DNA of 64,000 bases, taken from positions 186,001 to 250,000 of the forward strand of contig JALIZF010001836.1 in assembly GCA_029948255.1 (NCBI GenBank), written 5' to 3'. Below are positions 23,696 through 37,500 of the stretch, piece by piece. Source of the DNA: Telmatactis stephensoni (taxonomy: Eukaryota; Cnidaria; Anthozoa; Actiniaria; Isophelliidae). Position 1 is the first letter of the stretch; each line of letters starts with the position of its first letter. The notes below the pieces were generated by a model. That model worked only from the letters and a program-made list of their open reading frames with translations, was not told the origin of the DNA and ran no database searches. The position numbers and the translations under genes were made by a program.

Positions 23696-24963
23696 CTCTT
23701 TAGAAGAAAATTAACAAAACTCGACTAAAAAGAAAAACACAACTATTTCAAAAGATCAAGAAAGTTGGATTTTGTGAAAAATACCTAAATAGTAATAGAA
23801 AATGAAATAAAATCCCGAAAATTTGAGGAATAAGAAACATCCAAATTTGTCTTAAAACCACAACATTGGCGGTAGTTCTTCAGCCAAGACCGTCTGTCAA
23901 CAAAGTAAACAACGGCTTATTGTTTGTTAGTAAATCTGAAAACACAAGTTCAAAGTTGCGAGTCAGAAACAAAAAAGGGAATGTAATTTGTTTCTCCCAA
24001 AAACAAACAGTAAAAAAGGCAGGATTTGTCCACAAGCAAATTGCATGCAATCGGGATAGTCGGCAAGGCATGATATATAAAACCCGATGACGATTTTGTT
24101 AATCTCAAAACAAAAGATTAAGATGTCAAGAAACTAGTTCTGTCTACCAGTTCTGTCTGTTGTGGAAGAAAAAAACCCTCGAAGTCATTTTAATGCTCTG
24201 ATCTTGTTGTTTTTCTTACAAGTCATTAAAACCATATTTATTTAGCATAAAATACAAGCAAAAACTTCGTAGTAAAAGCCAAAATACCAATTTATTAGGA
24301 TGTTTTAATATCCTGTTGGTTGGGGTGAAAAAGCGTCTTACCCCTTTACTAAAGCCGCCTCTAAACGCTAATTAACGACATCAATAATTGGATGGATCAG
24401 TTTTATTATCAAACCTCATATTACCCGCGTATCGTAGACGTCTTTTTCTATGCTCAAAAATCTAAATGATCCTCTCAAGAGAAGGCCGATATCATGCTTA
24501 AAGAAAACTGAGTCCCTGTTTGGAGACAAACAGGCGCGCACTGACGGCATTTTGTTTCCGAAATGATGGAATCGGAGCTGTTCAACGAACCGGATTCGAA
24601 CACAATAATATGATACTGTATTAGTATTGATTTTATCATAACACTGATTAGTATTTCTAAGTAATATGAATAAAACGAAAAAGCTTGATAGTCTAGCTAT
24701 CGTGTTCCGAGATTTTGATTGACCTCGTGTCATTTTCTATTCCATTCTACTCCACAGCCCTAAGGTTCGCACGGTAATTTGAAATAGCCAGCGATAACGA
24801 GCTGTTGCCATGGTTACCCGTACCACACGAGTCACCTTAACTTTTTCAAACATTTCTTTAGGATCCCATTGAGTTAGCCTTTTGGTCTCTTAGTAATCTG
24901 GGCATACCGGCTACAATTCATTTGCCACACGGGACACGGGATACTCAGCTGCAGTAATAATTA

Positions 24964-25110
24964 CAGTGGTACCTCTATTAAGCGCACACCTTTGGGACCT
25001 TCGTCTGGTGTCCACTTAATAGAGGTGTCCACTAAAATACGCGAAGAAAATTTCACTGAGACCTGAGCTAGCTAGAGCCCGCTTAATAAAGGGGGGGTCC
25101 CCTGAGGCAC
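24964..25110. repeat. MITE fragment, GTACCTCTATTAAGC family
   Basis: Internal inverted motif: CCTCTATTAAGCGCACACC against GGTGTCCACTTAATAGAGG. A relative sits at 46900-47090 (TCTATAACGGAC and GTCCGCTTTAAAGAGGTTCC). Confidence 0.55.
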
Positions 25111-28100
25111 CAATGTAAACCAATGGAACTTTTTTAATGCTTGACGCAATTCCACTTGGATTATGAATGGATTCATTGTTTATTAGCTAGCCGCTAAACC
25201 AAAGAAAATGAAGATGAATCTAAACTACAGCAGCTGTAAATCAAATCAGCCGATTTTATCGTTAATTTCCTCCGCCGCGCATTCTAATTTAGTTTTCCAA
25301 ACGTGATATTCCGTCATCCCTCATCACATTGCACTCTCATTGTTACCACACCTTAAAAGACGATTGTTTTCATAATAGAACTACTATATACCTTCTACCG
25401 GTATAGTTTGTATTTCTCTTTGACTTCTGGGATATGACTCAGTTTACATCATGCTCCGCTTTTATAAAACTGTGGCAAAGCGAACATTTTGAAGAAACAT
25501 GCTAAGATCATGATTAAATTATATTAAACAGAAAGCCGGATGGAAATTAAATCAACTGCTAAAAATCTGAAGATGTGTAATCTGGAAACTATAATGAGTT
25601 CCAGCACTTCTAAATTAAAAGACGAGCTTTTATGTATATCCCTTTTCGATTGCTTTTGTCGTTAATTAGCTTTACTTTTACAGAATTTGCGGACATTAAT
25701 TCGTGAATGAGCCTCTTCGAATTCTAGATCTTCAGAAATGATACTTTTTGTTGAAGTTGCCTTGTTGGTGGGGGGGGGGGGGGGGGATGGTCACGACACA
25801 CACTCGTGAGGCAATTAGTTTCTGTTTCATAAAGATATGGATAATATTGCTTGTTGGAGGACTAGATAATCATATCAATCAACAGTTTAACACAAACGAA
25901 ACGCCTTTGCTTTACAATATTTTAATTCGATTTCAGTGTTGAAAAAAAGAGAGATTCCTAATCAAATAGCGGTCTTTTCACCTCACTAATGATCAAGCAT
26001 TCAAAAACTAAGCGATCATGTGTTCTCAACTCTAGGCGATCATGAGTTCTCTACTTAAGGATGAAAAGTGTGACCAAAGTCTGTTCATTGTAAGATATAT
26101 TCAGCTTTAAACAAGAGAACTAGCTCTGCCACTTTCGATGTCAATCAAAGCTCAAATTAGCAGTGATATTTCTCAATTATCAAAAATCATCTTAGCTTGT
26201 ACAGCATGAAAATGTAAGTTTACTTAACATATATATGTAACAGCTATTAGGCGCAGCGTGAATGTTCACGGTAGCGCTTTTCAAAGACTCTCTTTTCACT
26301 ACGCAACCTGTTCTATAACTTTCTTATAAAGAATCAAAACTTACGTATTTTTCGACGTCATAATTTGTCGAGTAACGTATTAGATAGACGTACGTCTTCA
26401 CAAGCAGGTTTCAGAACGACTACCACACAAATTAACTGAATGTTTTTGCATGAAAATACTGCCCCTTACCGAGTGACTCAGAATTACAAAGACAAGTTTT
26501 TGACAATTATAGATGATCCAGAAAAACAGAACTGTCCATATGAGAAAAATTGGAAGTGACAAGTTCGTCATAAAACAACATGAAGTATTAGTCGAAGTAA
26601 TTTGGGGGTAATTGAAGCGTCGTCTGTTTGAGCTGTTGTTTCGTCTCGATAAAAAAACTTGAGTGGACTTCCAGTAAATCAAATGCGTAAGTGTCAAACT
26701 GTTTTCAGATAACAATATTTTGAAGTTGAATAAAAACTTTAAAAAAAAAACCCACGACAAGAAAACATGACTTTACCGGCTTAATTAAAACCATTTATTT
26801 ATTGAAAAAGTGTTCTCGGGTGTAAACAGATTTCCTTTTTACTTTCTTGGCGTCGCTTTCTTGGCACTTTTAAAATTAATTTGGCTCAAGGCTCTTAACT
26901 TTCAGTGCCAAAGATAAAAGACTTGCATGCCATTTGGGGTGTGCTGGAGGTCGTATTGGCTGCGTAAATCCGTTCCTAATACCCCAAGACTTGGAGTGTA
27001 ATCCCTTGTAATTTTGGTGTTCAACTCCTTGAGATTTTGCCCCCTATATTAAAAATCAAGCTACCAACTGAGATATTAAGGCAAATCACGTTTTTTTCAG
27101 AAAAGGATTCAGAAGATATATTACAACAAACATACAGATCTCCAAGTACTATACATGAGCTCCTTGCTGTTTCTGATAAGCGCCAGATAGTGCTGTTGTT
27201 ATTGTTTCCTAAAGAACAGAGCTGAGTTGTTCGCACTTAATTCTCAAAGTAATTAAAAATGTAACTAAACAAATATGTACTGAATACCTTTCAGAATATT
27301 CGCTCTATGGGTACAAATTCCGTGTCTTCAGTTGTGCTGGGTGTGTAGCGGACAAAGGACTCCGTTATCTAATTTTTCACAGCTTTCTTCATCCAATTTG
27401 AGACTGTAATGAAAATTATCGGAAGTGAAAAAATAAAATTACGGTGATAAAAGAAACGTTAACCATTGCCAAATGACCAGATAATTAAATTAAGCATGCA
27501 GTTATATCAACTAACGAGCCTGACGGACCATATAGAATAGGCAATACACGATGCGAGATGAGACGAATTATTTTATATGTCTAGTCGATAGTGTGCGATT
27601 TTAATAGAAAACAAACGCAGGTTGAAGTTTGCTTCACCATATCCAGTAAAATGGCAAAGAGATCTCATGCGTGTCCCGAACCTTATTCCCTTTTTTACTC
27701 CGACGTACCGAAAGGGCTAAGGTTCGAAATGTCAGTAAGTTGTCTCCTTTTTGTAACGGGTATTACAAGTTTCCATTCATCCCTTGTTGTATTTTATACA
27801 TCGACGCAGCCCGAAACTAGTTCACTTGCTAGTCTCCTTTTATGTTGATAACAAGAAATGTTATCAAAATATTGATTCCTCAACCTTAGGATGTTTTTAT
27901 TTCGAAATTTCAAGGTCAATTAACGTCCCGAATCTCAGCTAAGGAAAAAATGTTGAATTCGAAATTGTGTTTGAGTTTTTGAATGTACAACATTTTTTAA
28001 AGATTAGCTGGAGCATGTACATCGTGATCGTGATCGTGATCATGATTGTGATCGCGCGTGCCTGGCCCACCCTCTAAAGACAACAGGAGAAATTGTAAAA

Positions 28101-28960
28101 CTTGTACATGTTTTGCCCAGAACAAAATCTTCGTCAATAAGACTAGCAACAAGCACTTGTCTGCTCCACCAACTTGTCAATGAATGACTCCCTCAAAAGA
28201 AAAATACTGATTGTCTATAGAAAGTTTCTAAAAATCAGACTCACCCCACGAGCACGTGTTGCCACACCCCTCTATTTTTCACAAATGTTTTATTTATCAG
28301 TTCTAACCATTAGAATATGGAGAACATTCGTTACTATCTGATCGAGTTTGATATGTAATTTTCCTCTGTATTGATGAGATCTTAGAAGACCGCTATTAAA
28401 AATAACTCTGTTTTGTACTGAGTACAAAATATAGAAACAGAAACTCATTAAAGAGTATATGTTATTAAGGAATAATTTACCAAACAAACTTTGAATTTGT
28501 TTTCTATTTATCTATAGATTACCGAAGCGATGGCGCCGCGCGCATGAATTGAGTCAGTTTAGCTCAGTTTTTCCATTTACGACAATTTCAGAACTTCTTC
28601 TTTTAATAATGATAATAGTAATAATAATAATAATGATGATGATGATAATAATAACATTCTTTTAGTAGTAGACCTATTCACGTGGGTGATTTTCAATAGG
28701 GAACTGCAAAGTAGTATTGAAGTAGTCGCATACAGTTTGAAATAAACGGCTGCAAAAATGATGGCAAAATGTGAACGATACCCTTGCACAGGAACCCGGA
28801 TATTTTTGGCTATAATTCTTACCTTTATGATAGTATCCAAGGCTTAGGTGAGACTCAATATGTAGGAAAGACAAAACCTCAGAGATATCCACGTAACCAA
28901 TGTTTTTTTTTTGCTTTCGCAGTTCATCAGCCGGATGTAGTACAACGACGCTTTACCAAT
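25111..28960. other. Intergenic stretch, no supported gene
   Basis: Holds a 17-base poly-G run (25770-25786), a (GTGATC)n tract at 28021-28050 and an ATA/ATG trinucleotide tract at 28608-28655. Minus-strand ORFs at 26398-26760 and 27021-27236 have no recognisable motif. Confidence 0.4.
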
Positions 28961-30180
28961 TCATATTGTCAATATTGTTTGCATATCGTCGTGTTTTATA
29001 ATACCAAAAATGTGATAACACTTGTCGTACTCTGTAATAATCCACCCATCTTACATTAGAAAAACACCTGTTACGGCATGAAATGTAATAATCTTTGTGT
29101 TATAACTGTCGTGAAATGAAATCTGTCGTGTTTTGTGATACTTGCAGGGGTGGATTTAGGGGAGGGTACAAGGGGTGCGCAACCCCTCCTGAGACGACTT
29201 TGGTTTTTTATATTTTTCCAAAAATATCCTCGCGGCAGTTTCCAATTTATATGATGGTTCACCCCCTCTTGAAGACGGTGCACCCCTTCCTGAAGATAAT
29301 CCTGGATCCGTCCCTGTACTTGTCGTAAAAGTTAAGTAAATACGAAATAGGTAGTCTGGGCCATGACGAGCGAGGAGTACGAGGAGTTTCATGTCAGCTC
29401 CGAGCTTGAGAGGATCGGTTATGAGAACGGGACTTCCTCTGTCTTGAAAAGCAAAGCAGTTTAAAAAGAGTGCAGGGTATATGATTTTCTCAAAAGCGGA
29501 AAAATGTGGAGAAGATAATAGGAACAGGGCCGAGGCGAAGTTTGCTCGAATTTATTAAAAGGCAATATACCACTGACGCAAACACAAAAAGGAAAGACTG
29601 CGAACTCACCAAGATTTCATACGACTGTTAGCTGACCCATCTGTTCCGTTCAAAACCAGAAAAAAAAAATTATAGCACAAAAAGGTGGAGGTTTAAATTT
29701 GTGTCCCATATCATGTCACCCCTCATGTCAGCTCCGAGCTTGTTTTTATTATAAACTGTTAAGGAAGTTCATTTCGACGTTGATTGCTCGAGGGAACCAC
29801 ATGAAGACAGCACGTAGTGTTTCCACCGACTCTGAACATATGCTGAACATGTTTCTGATGGAAGTGTCACAGAACGTGACCTCTTTGACGATGAAGAGAT
29901 CGAAAGCGTTCTACAGGATCTTTCTAAGAATATTTCTAAGGACAAGGCAAAGGATTTTTCGCACAGCTTAGCGTCTTTAAAAAGTATTTTAGGATAGAAT
30001 TCTCATGGCGAAATGATATATCATCAGCGAAAAATTCAAAACAGCTACGCGACGAGGTGTTATTACAATTTACGATGGAACAGGTATTGCAAACTGCTCG
30101 ACAAGTTTTATTACTTTTTACGACAGGTATAACAAAACACGACGGTTATTACATTTCATGGCATGCCACATATCTGTGAA
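28960..30180. repeat. Diverged inverted repeat pair flanking coding-like fragments
   Basis: The 29070-29360 block (minus its inserted MITE) matches the complement of 30040-30165: GGCATGAAATGTAATAA, GTCGTGTTTTGTKATAC and GTCGTAAAA in the same order. Between them are acidic coding-like pieces at 29363-29464 and about 29848-29996 (D-D-E-E-I-E-S-V-L-Q), unrecognised and broken by stops. Confidence 0.5.
29145..29316. mobile_element. 172-bp MITE with CAGGG termini and 6-bp target duplication
   Basis: Ends CAGGGGTGGATTTAGG and CCTGGATCCGTCCCTG are inverted copies (12 of 16 match). It is flanked directly by TACTTG at 29139-29144 and 29317-29322. The related block at 30105-30150 (minus) lacks the insertion and serves as an empty site. 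Confidence 0.8.
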
Positions 30181-30983
30181 GTGCGACGTAATACTTTGGT
30201 TGTCTATTTGCATTAGGTTAACATATTGGTTTCATCTGCCATGAAAAATTGAAAGAAATTGTACAAATTGCTACATCAACATTCATCAGTGCACCATTTT
30301 ATAGCAAACTGTTTGAAACGGTCTGTAAAAATGATGGCGTTACACTTTGGTATTCCTATTAGATAGAAGCCCTGATATACTGATTTGAATTTTCATCATT
30401 TATTTACATGCATGCATCACCCTTGTTTTGTACTACTTTATTGGTGCTTGCAAAGAGCTTTTAAATCTACTTACAATACGAAATAACCTCATACAGTGAA
30501 TTCTGTTTCAAATGGCACTTCTCTGAAAACTGTCCAGAAATTGACACAAGAATGATCGCAATAAACATATGCAGACTTGATGTCCTTTGTCACATTTATG
30601 AAATTGCAGGTGCAGTATCTTGGCAAGCACTGCTAGTGAGCAGTATACGTACCGGCATTACCAAGTCTGCACATGCCTATGTTGTTGTAACTAGTGAAAA
30701 TCAATGTTGAAATTAAGTTTTGAAGCCTTTCAATAATGATAACAGTGCAGCACTTAATGATTATAGAGTTTTGCGGCCGATTTCGCATTAGTGACTGGTC
30801 TTTCGGATTACATTTGACCACGAAACAATAGATTCGAGTCAAGGCTGGGTTTTTCAAATCCATACATTTACTGTATTTTGTCTACTGGATCCTTGATTTG
30901 ATTCTATTGTTCCGTGGTCATTTCAGCGAATTCGGGAACGCTGCGTTATCTTTATACAGTGAACATACACTTATTTCAAAAAA

Positions 30984-31240
30984 CGTTGTCGCCAAAGGTC
31001 TAAAGCCTACGTGATACACCCGAAAGGGAGTATGGGTAGAAATTACTAAACACAGAAAAGGCACATGAATATCATCACGACAATTCACGACTATCTTGCT
31101 TCTACCTTATACAACAAAGGACGTGCATTGTTGATGTTAGAAATGAAGCCTAAATTCGAAAACCGAGTATAAGGTTTTGAAACTACCCATACTCCTTTTC
31201 GGTCTAGTCGCGTGGGTTTTAGGCCTCTCATCCGACAACC
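30984..31240. repeat. MITE-like element with ~56-bp inverted ends
   Basis: Left CGTTGTCGCCAAAGG...GGAGTATGGGTAG and right CTACCCATACTCC...TCCGACAACC are inverted, imperfect copies. Confidence 0.65.
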
Positions 31241-31361
31241 TTTTTTTGAAAAAGGTGTACATACATTACTAAATAGCAGTGCAAGGTCATGTTACTCTTA
31301 GTAAGAATAAGTGTTAGAGTTAAATGTTGAAGCTTTTCAATAATAAATTCTAATGAATCAC

Positions 31362-31367
31362 TTTATT
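31362..31367 (-). terminator. AATAAA polyadenylation signal of Fu gene B
   Basis: Canonical hexamer on the minus strand, about 135 bases after the stop codon in the last exon. Confidence 0.65.
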
Positions 31368-31499
31368 CTAGCTCTCTATCAGTAGTGAACACTTTGTTGG
31401 TCTTCAAAATTGGACGGATTTAGCGTAGTTAGCTTCGTCTAGTTTCTTCGTAGCTGTTCTTCTCTAAGTCATATTGACTGCCAGCATTGGTGCTAGTCC

Positions 31500-31528
31500 T
31501 TACTCCTCCTCCTCCTCCTCAATGTTAA
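31500..31528 (-). CDS. Fu gene B exon 8 (terminal, poly-Glu tail)
   Basis: Excellent acceptor (TTTTATTTTATTTTCAG). Two bases complete a Val codon, then N-I, six GAG codons and TAA, with AATAAA downstream. A weaker alternative terminal exon at 27369-27403 was considered. Confidence 0.7.
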
Positions 31529-34500
31529 CTGAAAATAAAATAAAAGCATTTGAGATATATATTTTACAGTTGCAATAACTAGATATGACAGATCCTTAAG
31601 CTAGATGGCAAGTTCCAGTTGACATTCGATTTTCAGGAAGCGCTGTCGCACTCAAATTTCACACGCCTTTCTAATGAGAGGGAATGATAACTCTTCATCA
31701 GACGTAGCCTCCCCCGCAGGTATCTCTATTTTCTCTCTCTATGGGATTCCTGTGGGATTCTTGTTCGAGAATAGGGGGACTGAGGAGAGGGGGAGGAGAA
31801 GGGAAGAAAAGTATCACCTTCCTTTCTCTTACCAAACTAGCTCCTAGTCCCCCTCTCTCAGCAACACAGGAAACCCACGATATATAAAAATTCAAATTCT
31901 TAGATAAGAGACGCTACATTAGACACTTGTGCAAATTTGCCTTCATCAAAACCCGACAATCGGCGTCTGTCGCTCGTCTCCTACACCAGGATAGGCCCAC
32001 TGAATGATTTATTTTTATCGTGTAGAATGCTAAACAAAACCTGCTCTTTATTCGTCTCACGGTATTCCTAATCCATAACGCTATATATTCAAAGTTCTGT
32101 AATTGCAGAATTGCGTTGAGTAATGAACTAAAGGCCATTCTCCACTCATCGCAGAAATTACTCGCAACGAGCCAGCGAATACTCGTTGGGAATAAAATCT
32201 ATTGTTCAAAATTTCGCAGCGAGTAAAAATGATGGCTGCGAGTGCTTTCTGCGATGAGCGGAGAATGTGCTTTACTGCCTAGGGACACATTTTTTTTCAA
32301 AAAAGAAACATAAGCTACATCAAGAATATGATTAAGAGTAAATGTTTACTCTTTAATTTTATAACAAGTTTAAGTAAATTTTCGTCCCCACAAACCTGTA
32401 TGTACAGGAAATCAGTCCTCTATTTATTCAGTTGTATTCAATAAGATAACTCTAATATGTACTGCATCACAAACTTTACCTTTTCTGCACACACTTCCTC
32501 CAAGGTCACCATTTTCCCGCTTATATCCCGCGGGACAACTCTTTACACATTTGTCATTAGATTTAATATGGATTTTATGGAATCCGGGTTTGCAAAAGTC
32601 GCAATGGTAAGGCCCATGGAAGCTGAAACTCTCACAGTTTGCACAGTTGGACACCATGCAACCTGTAGACCAAACATCTTTAGTTTAGTGTATGAATGGC
32701 GAGGTCATAGATCTTAAAATGCAATATTCGATTCTAAATAAAAAGCTGCATTTTAACTCCAGCGGGGGGAGGGGGGACAGCTCTCCAAAAAAAAGTACAT
32801 TTTCAGACTGCTTGTGTGTCAGTAAAATTAAGTGTAGCGATTTCATGAGGCTGTTCTTAAGTATAAAAAAGTTTATTTATGAAAACCGGCCAAGCAATCA
32901 AACAGTCCCAAGTAAGATCTGATTCACTGGGTATGCTGAGCAATTACTCATGCAAATAAAAAGGTTTGTAAAATGCCGATCAATGTCATGTTAAATCAAA
33001 GAGGCGCTATCTTTTATGGCGAGTGCATGAACAAAGCAGTGGCGGATCCACGGGTGGTTCAATGGTTTCCATGGAAACCTACTTTTGTGAGTTTATTCTG
33101 AGAACTGCGGTGGTGACGTGTTGCAAATTTCAGTGGAACCCCACCCCATCCCTAACCCCGTTTTTGAAATCCTTGATCCGCCACGGAGAAACCATATTTT
33201 TTTTCTCAAAAATGGTATATTGTAAAATGATGAGTAAACCTAGGAGCGAAGCCCTCCTGTATAGCACGTTGTTGATCTGAGCGCTATTTTCAAAGTGAGA
33301 ATTTGAAGAAATTCTAATAGCACACAAGAAATTAGTAAGCTAATGAAAAAGAGGGAACCAAATATGCTGAAAGTACTTACTTTGATGACAGACATAGCCA
33401 GTGCCATTAACAAATTCCTTGGTATACCCTCTAGGGCAGTTTAACACACAGCGATCACCAAAGCCAATACGACTGGCGAGACTAATCAAGCCTTCTGAAC
33501 ACTTGTCACAACTAAATGGACGATGACACTTCTCACAGCCCCATAGGCATTCTATTTACGTAAACAAAACAATTAGCATCGACGTTATTCGGTGTGCTTT
33601 TGGTATGAGACGCACTCTTGATCAACGTAAATGTTATTGCACCAAACAAAACTAAATTGCGGGATGCGAGCAGGGATTGGTGGCATATATTAGGGAGCTT
33701 AAGCAGGAGACGTTTTTGTCAATGCGGACGTCACCGTAGTATACGATCCTCTTCATCCGTTCGCCATCATAGATGATGTGTCCGTTTTACTTTCGTTAAG
33801 CATAAGGTTAGTTAAGACTTTTTCATCTTGTACCAAGAACAGCAACCTCATCTATGACGGCGAACGGATGAAGGAAAACGTACGTGTAACATCCGTTTTG
33901 ACAAAAATGTCTCTTGCTTAAGCTCCCTATTGTTGATATCCATGCAGGGACGGTTGTTCGAAAGCGAGTTAGCGTTTAACTCAGGTTAACGCCAATGGTT
34001 TTCTTTAGATTTAACCCTTTGGCTACATGGGTTAGCGTTAACCTGCAGCTTTCGAACAATCGGGCCCATATTAATAGTTTTCGGTCAAGATACGGTTGAG
34101 CCTCTTCGATCTGTACGACGAATGTTGGCCAACGTGCTTATCATCGCTTTCATAGGCAAAACTCCCTGCTAGACATCCTTCCGTCGTTAAATAAACAAAA
34201 TAAATTTGGGGTAGCCTATCACCCTGCTTCCTCGCAGCATAAGTGCTGGATTACGAAAGGCGCAGCTCAACGCGATCAAGTCAAAGGTATAAAAAGACGA
34301 TCATTACGAGCACAATTATATAGTCACATACACACTCACGCACACGTAGCAGCTACCATCCAATTCATGCATTATCTGATCGCGGATCAAAGCTTAGATC
34401 GAAACTAGTTTACTGAGGGAGGAAAAACCGGAGTACCCAGAGAAAAAATCCTTGAAGTAAGGGAGAGAACGGACAACAAACTCAAGCCATATGTGATGCC

Positions 34501-37500
34501 CCGTCCGGGAATCCAACCCGGGACCAAAGGGGTGACAGACTGACGGTCTCACCGCTTGGACACCCTTGCTTCCCTTCCCTTACTTCGGCACAGAATGGTT
34601 TACCATAAATCATTTCTACAAGTATATTGAATACTTACTAATACAATAGCCTGCAGATACATGGTGTCCAATTGGACATTCCCTGTGACATTGCTTGTCT
34701 TTTCCAATCATCTTATACCAGCCTCTCTTACACATGATGCAGAACCTATCAAGACAGCCCTCTGCAGAAATATCAATCAAGGGCCATGAGAAATCACCTC
34801 ATTGATTGAGAAATGGATGGGTGTGCTCATTGCATTATAAGGTGATCAAGTCCGAATAGTTAGAGCCCCTGTGACTATCCTGGGATTAGCCGCTGGAATT
34901 TTAAGTTTTCAAGCGTGCTGCAAGACGACAAATCGTATTACGAGAATTAAAACATATATCAACAAGCACAAGGCACCGACCGCAAAAGTTCCGAAGCAAA
35001 GTTCCGAAGACAAAGTTCCGAAGCAAAGTTCTGAGCCACAAAGTAACCGGCTAAAGTAACCGTGCTATTTGGTGGTGGGTTTTCGTTGCCATACAAAATC
35101 ACGTCTCACCTTCGGGAAAACACACGCTTGCATTGTTCTCCATGGTTTTATAATAGTTTTTAGGACATTTTTGGACACATCTGGAGATAAAGATTCCTTC
35201 TAAGATGCTCTTATCCTGTTCGCACTTGTAACAAATATTGGCACTTGGACAATCGACGCATCCTGGCATGAGGGGACATTCTTAAAGATAAAGATATAAT
35301 CTATAATTAATATCACTTGACTCTATTCCAGTGTACTAGTTATTTTATAATACAAGTCAGTTTCGTGTAAATTGTCCTATATGATCAAGTCATTTGGGTC
35401 CTTTAGACAAGATTGCCGACCACCGACCACGTTGAGGCCCTTAGTCCCTTATTTGGGTCCTTCTCTAAACTTTAGGCTCATGCTCCAGTATTGGTCAATT
35501 ATACCGAATAGCTTCAAAAATATTTCCAATGTGCAATGATTTTCTATTCATTGTAACTGTAGTTTGTTGCACAATCTGAAGAGTTATAAGATTTGTTTTT
35601 ACTCATTTTCATGTCCGCAAATAACTGTAATCTAGCTTTGATCCAACCTCATCCAATCAATCGTCCGAGTTGCAATCATTTAGAGAAACAAACATTGGCT
35701 GCCTGAAATTGCCGCTAAAGGTCGGACGAGCAGTTGGATAAACTCTTACTAGAACATTGAGTTTCATGTAGAGCTCGGTCGGAATTCGCATGACGTAATA
35801 CCCCGGTCCCCCTAAATATAAACAGTCTTACGTAATTTCTTCCTCTTGCAAGTTGGTCCATGGTAACTGTTTCCTTTTGTTGGCTCATATCCAGGTGGAC
35901 AAGTTCGTACGCATCTTGTGGCGAAGCGTAAAGGACGCCTGTACCGGTAGTAGCCTTTTTTGCACTCAATGCAAGTTGGAAAGAGAAGCCCAGGACATTT
36001 GAGACAGTTACGGATACTACTGCACTCTGCAAGAAAACTTCCTGTTTAGTTCCGGACCCTTGCATCTCCCGCGCGCATTCGAGCGCTCGCAGTTTTATTA
36101 GAGAACATTGGTTTTACCGCAGGGAGTCTGGGCTCTAGTAAGCGACCGAAAACGTAGAAACTCGACCTCTAGCGGCGAAAAATAATATTTTGACATCCAA
36201 ATACCTGGAAGGTTTTTATCAAGAAACATTGTGCACAGTATATAATGTAGGTGTTCAACCTCGGTTTCTCGGTTTTTGAATTGCTTAACAATTATATTGA
36301 AATGACAGCATTTTAAAAGAAATTCAATGAAGAAATATAATATAATATAACCTTATTTACCAACATTTTACGTCACACATGGTCAAAATGTTATGGACTC
36401 ACAAGACGTAGCCATTTTGACCATGTATTGGAGAACTAATTTCTCGTCGAAGTGAATCGAACGCGATGCGCGCGCGCAATATCAAAACGATGACGCAAAT
36501 TGTTGGTATGGACTCTTATTTAACACAGTTCTCAGCCAATCAGAAAGCGAGAAACTGATTGATTGTAGTATAATTGTATTTTCCTTTATCTTTCTTTATT
36601 TTACTTTCTTTTTTTATGTTTTTGAATACAATTAAATACCCCATTAAAGCATAATGTTGCATAAAAAATGTGGTCTTTTTACTGACCATGAAAATAATGT
36701 AAATCACGAAGTGTTCATTTTAATCCATGCAGATCAATCTGTTAGCAAACGATTACAACTGATTTAAATAACAAACATTTTTTCTTGAGATGACATCCAG
36801 TCATGACATCTTTTCGAGTAAGACGGAATTAATGAACAATAAAAGTAGCACAAATAAGGATTTTGATTTTGACACGATATCATCGATCCGTCTATCTTTG
36901 GTAACTCGTTGGATACGCAAAACGTATCAGCTACGAGTTATTGTTGCGTGTTGAAATATGCAAAGATGTGAAGAGCTCAAGAAAGCCAATATTCAAAATA
37001 GAGATCATTGATCATTCCGTCATTTAACACTGAACTTTATTAAACACCGTTTAGCAAATCTACTTTTACGTGGGGTACACCAATCCCAGTTATTGACACT
37101 TTAAGGACGACTAAAGAGCTAATTTAGATCACACCCAACTGACTACGGAAGCCCAGGAGGGTCACTGATCGTTTTTATTTTTAACTTTTTGCTTTTTGTT
37201 TTTAATGTTTCCGTTTTTATTTGTAAGCTTTCAGTTTTTATTTTTAACTTTTTGCTTTTTGTTTTTAACTTTTCGGTTTTTATTTTTTGCGTTTCCGTTT
37301 TTAACTTTTTGGTTTTTACTTGTATGTTTTCCGTTATTATTTGTTACATTCCGTTTTTATTTGTTACATTCCGTTTTTATTTTTCGCATTTCCGTTTTTG
37401 TTTTTCGCATTTCAGTTTTTGTTTTTCGCTTTTCCGTTTTTATTTTTCGCTTTTCCGTTTTTATTTGTTCTTTTTCCGTTTTTATTTGTTCTTTTTCCGT

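Noticed and set aside
24416..24733. 105-codon minus-strand ORF and a TTCGAATCC box-B-like motif at about 24590
   Set aside because: No domain pattern in the ORF, and the motif has no pairing T-stem or upstream box A.
26398..26760. 120-codon minus-strand ORF with a hydrophobic stretch
   Set aside because: No ATG start is required for it, no splice partners or motifs are visible, and codon content looks random.
27369..27403. Alternative terminal exon for Fu gene B
   Set aside because: Phase and acceptor fit, but the exon at 31500-31528 is nearer, has a better acceptor and is followed by AATAAA.
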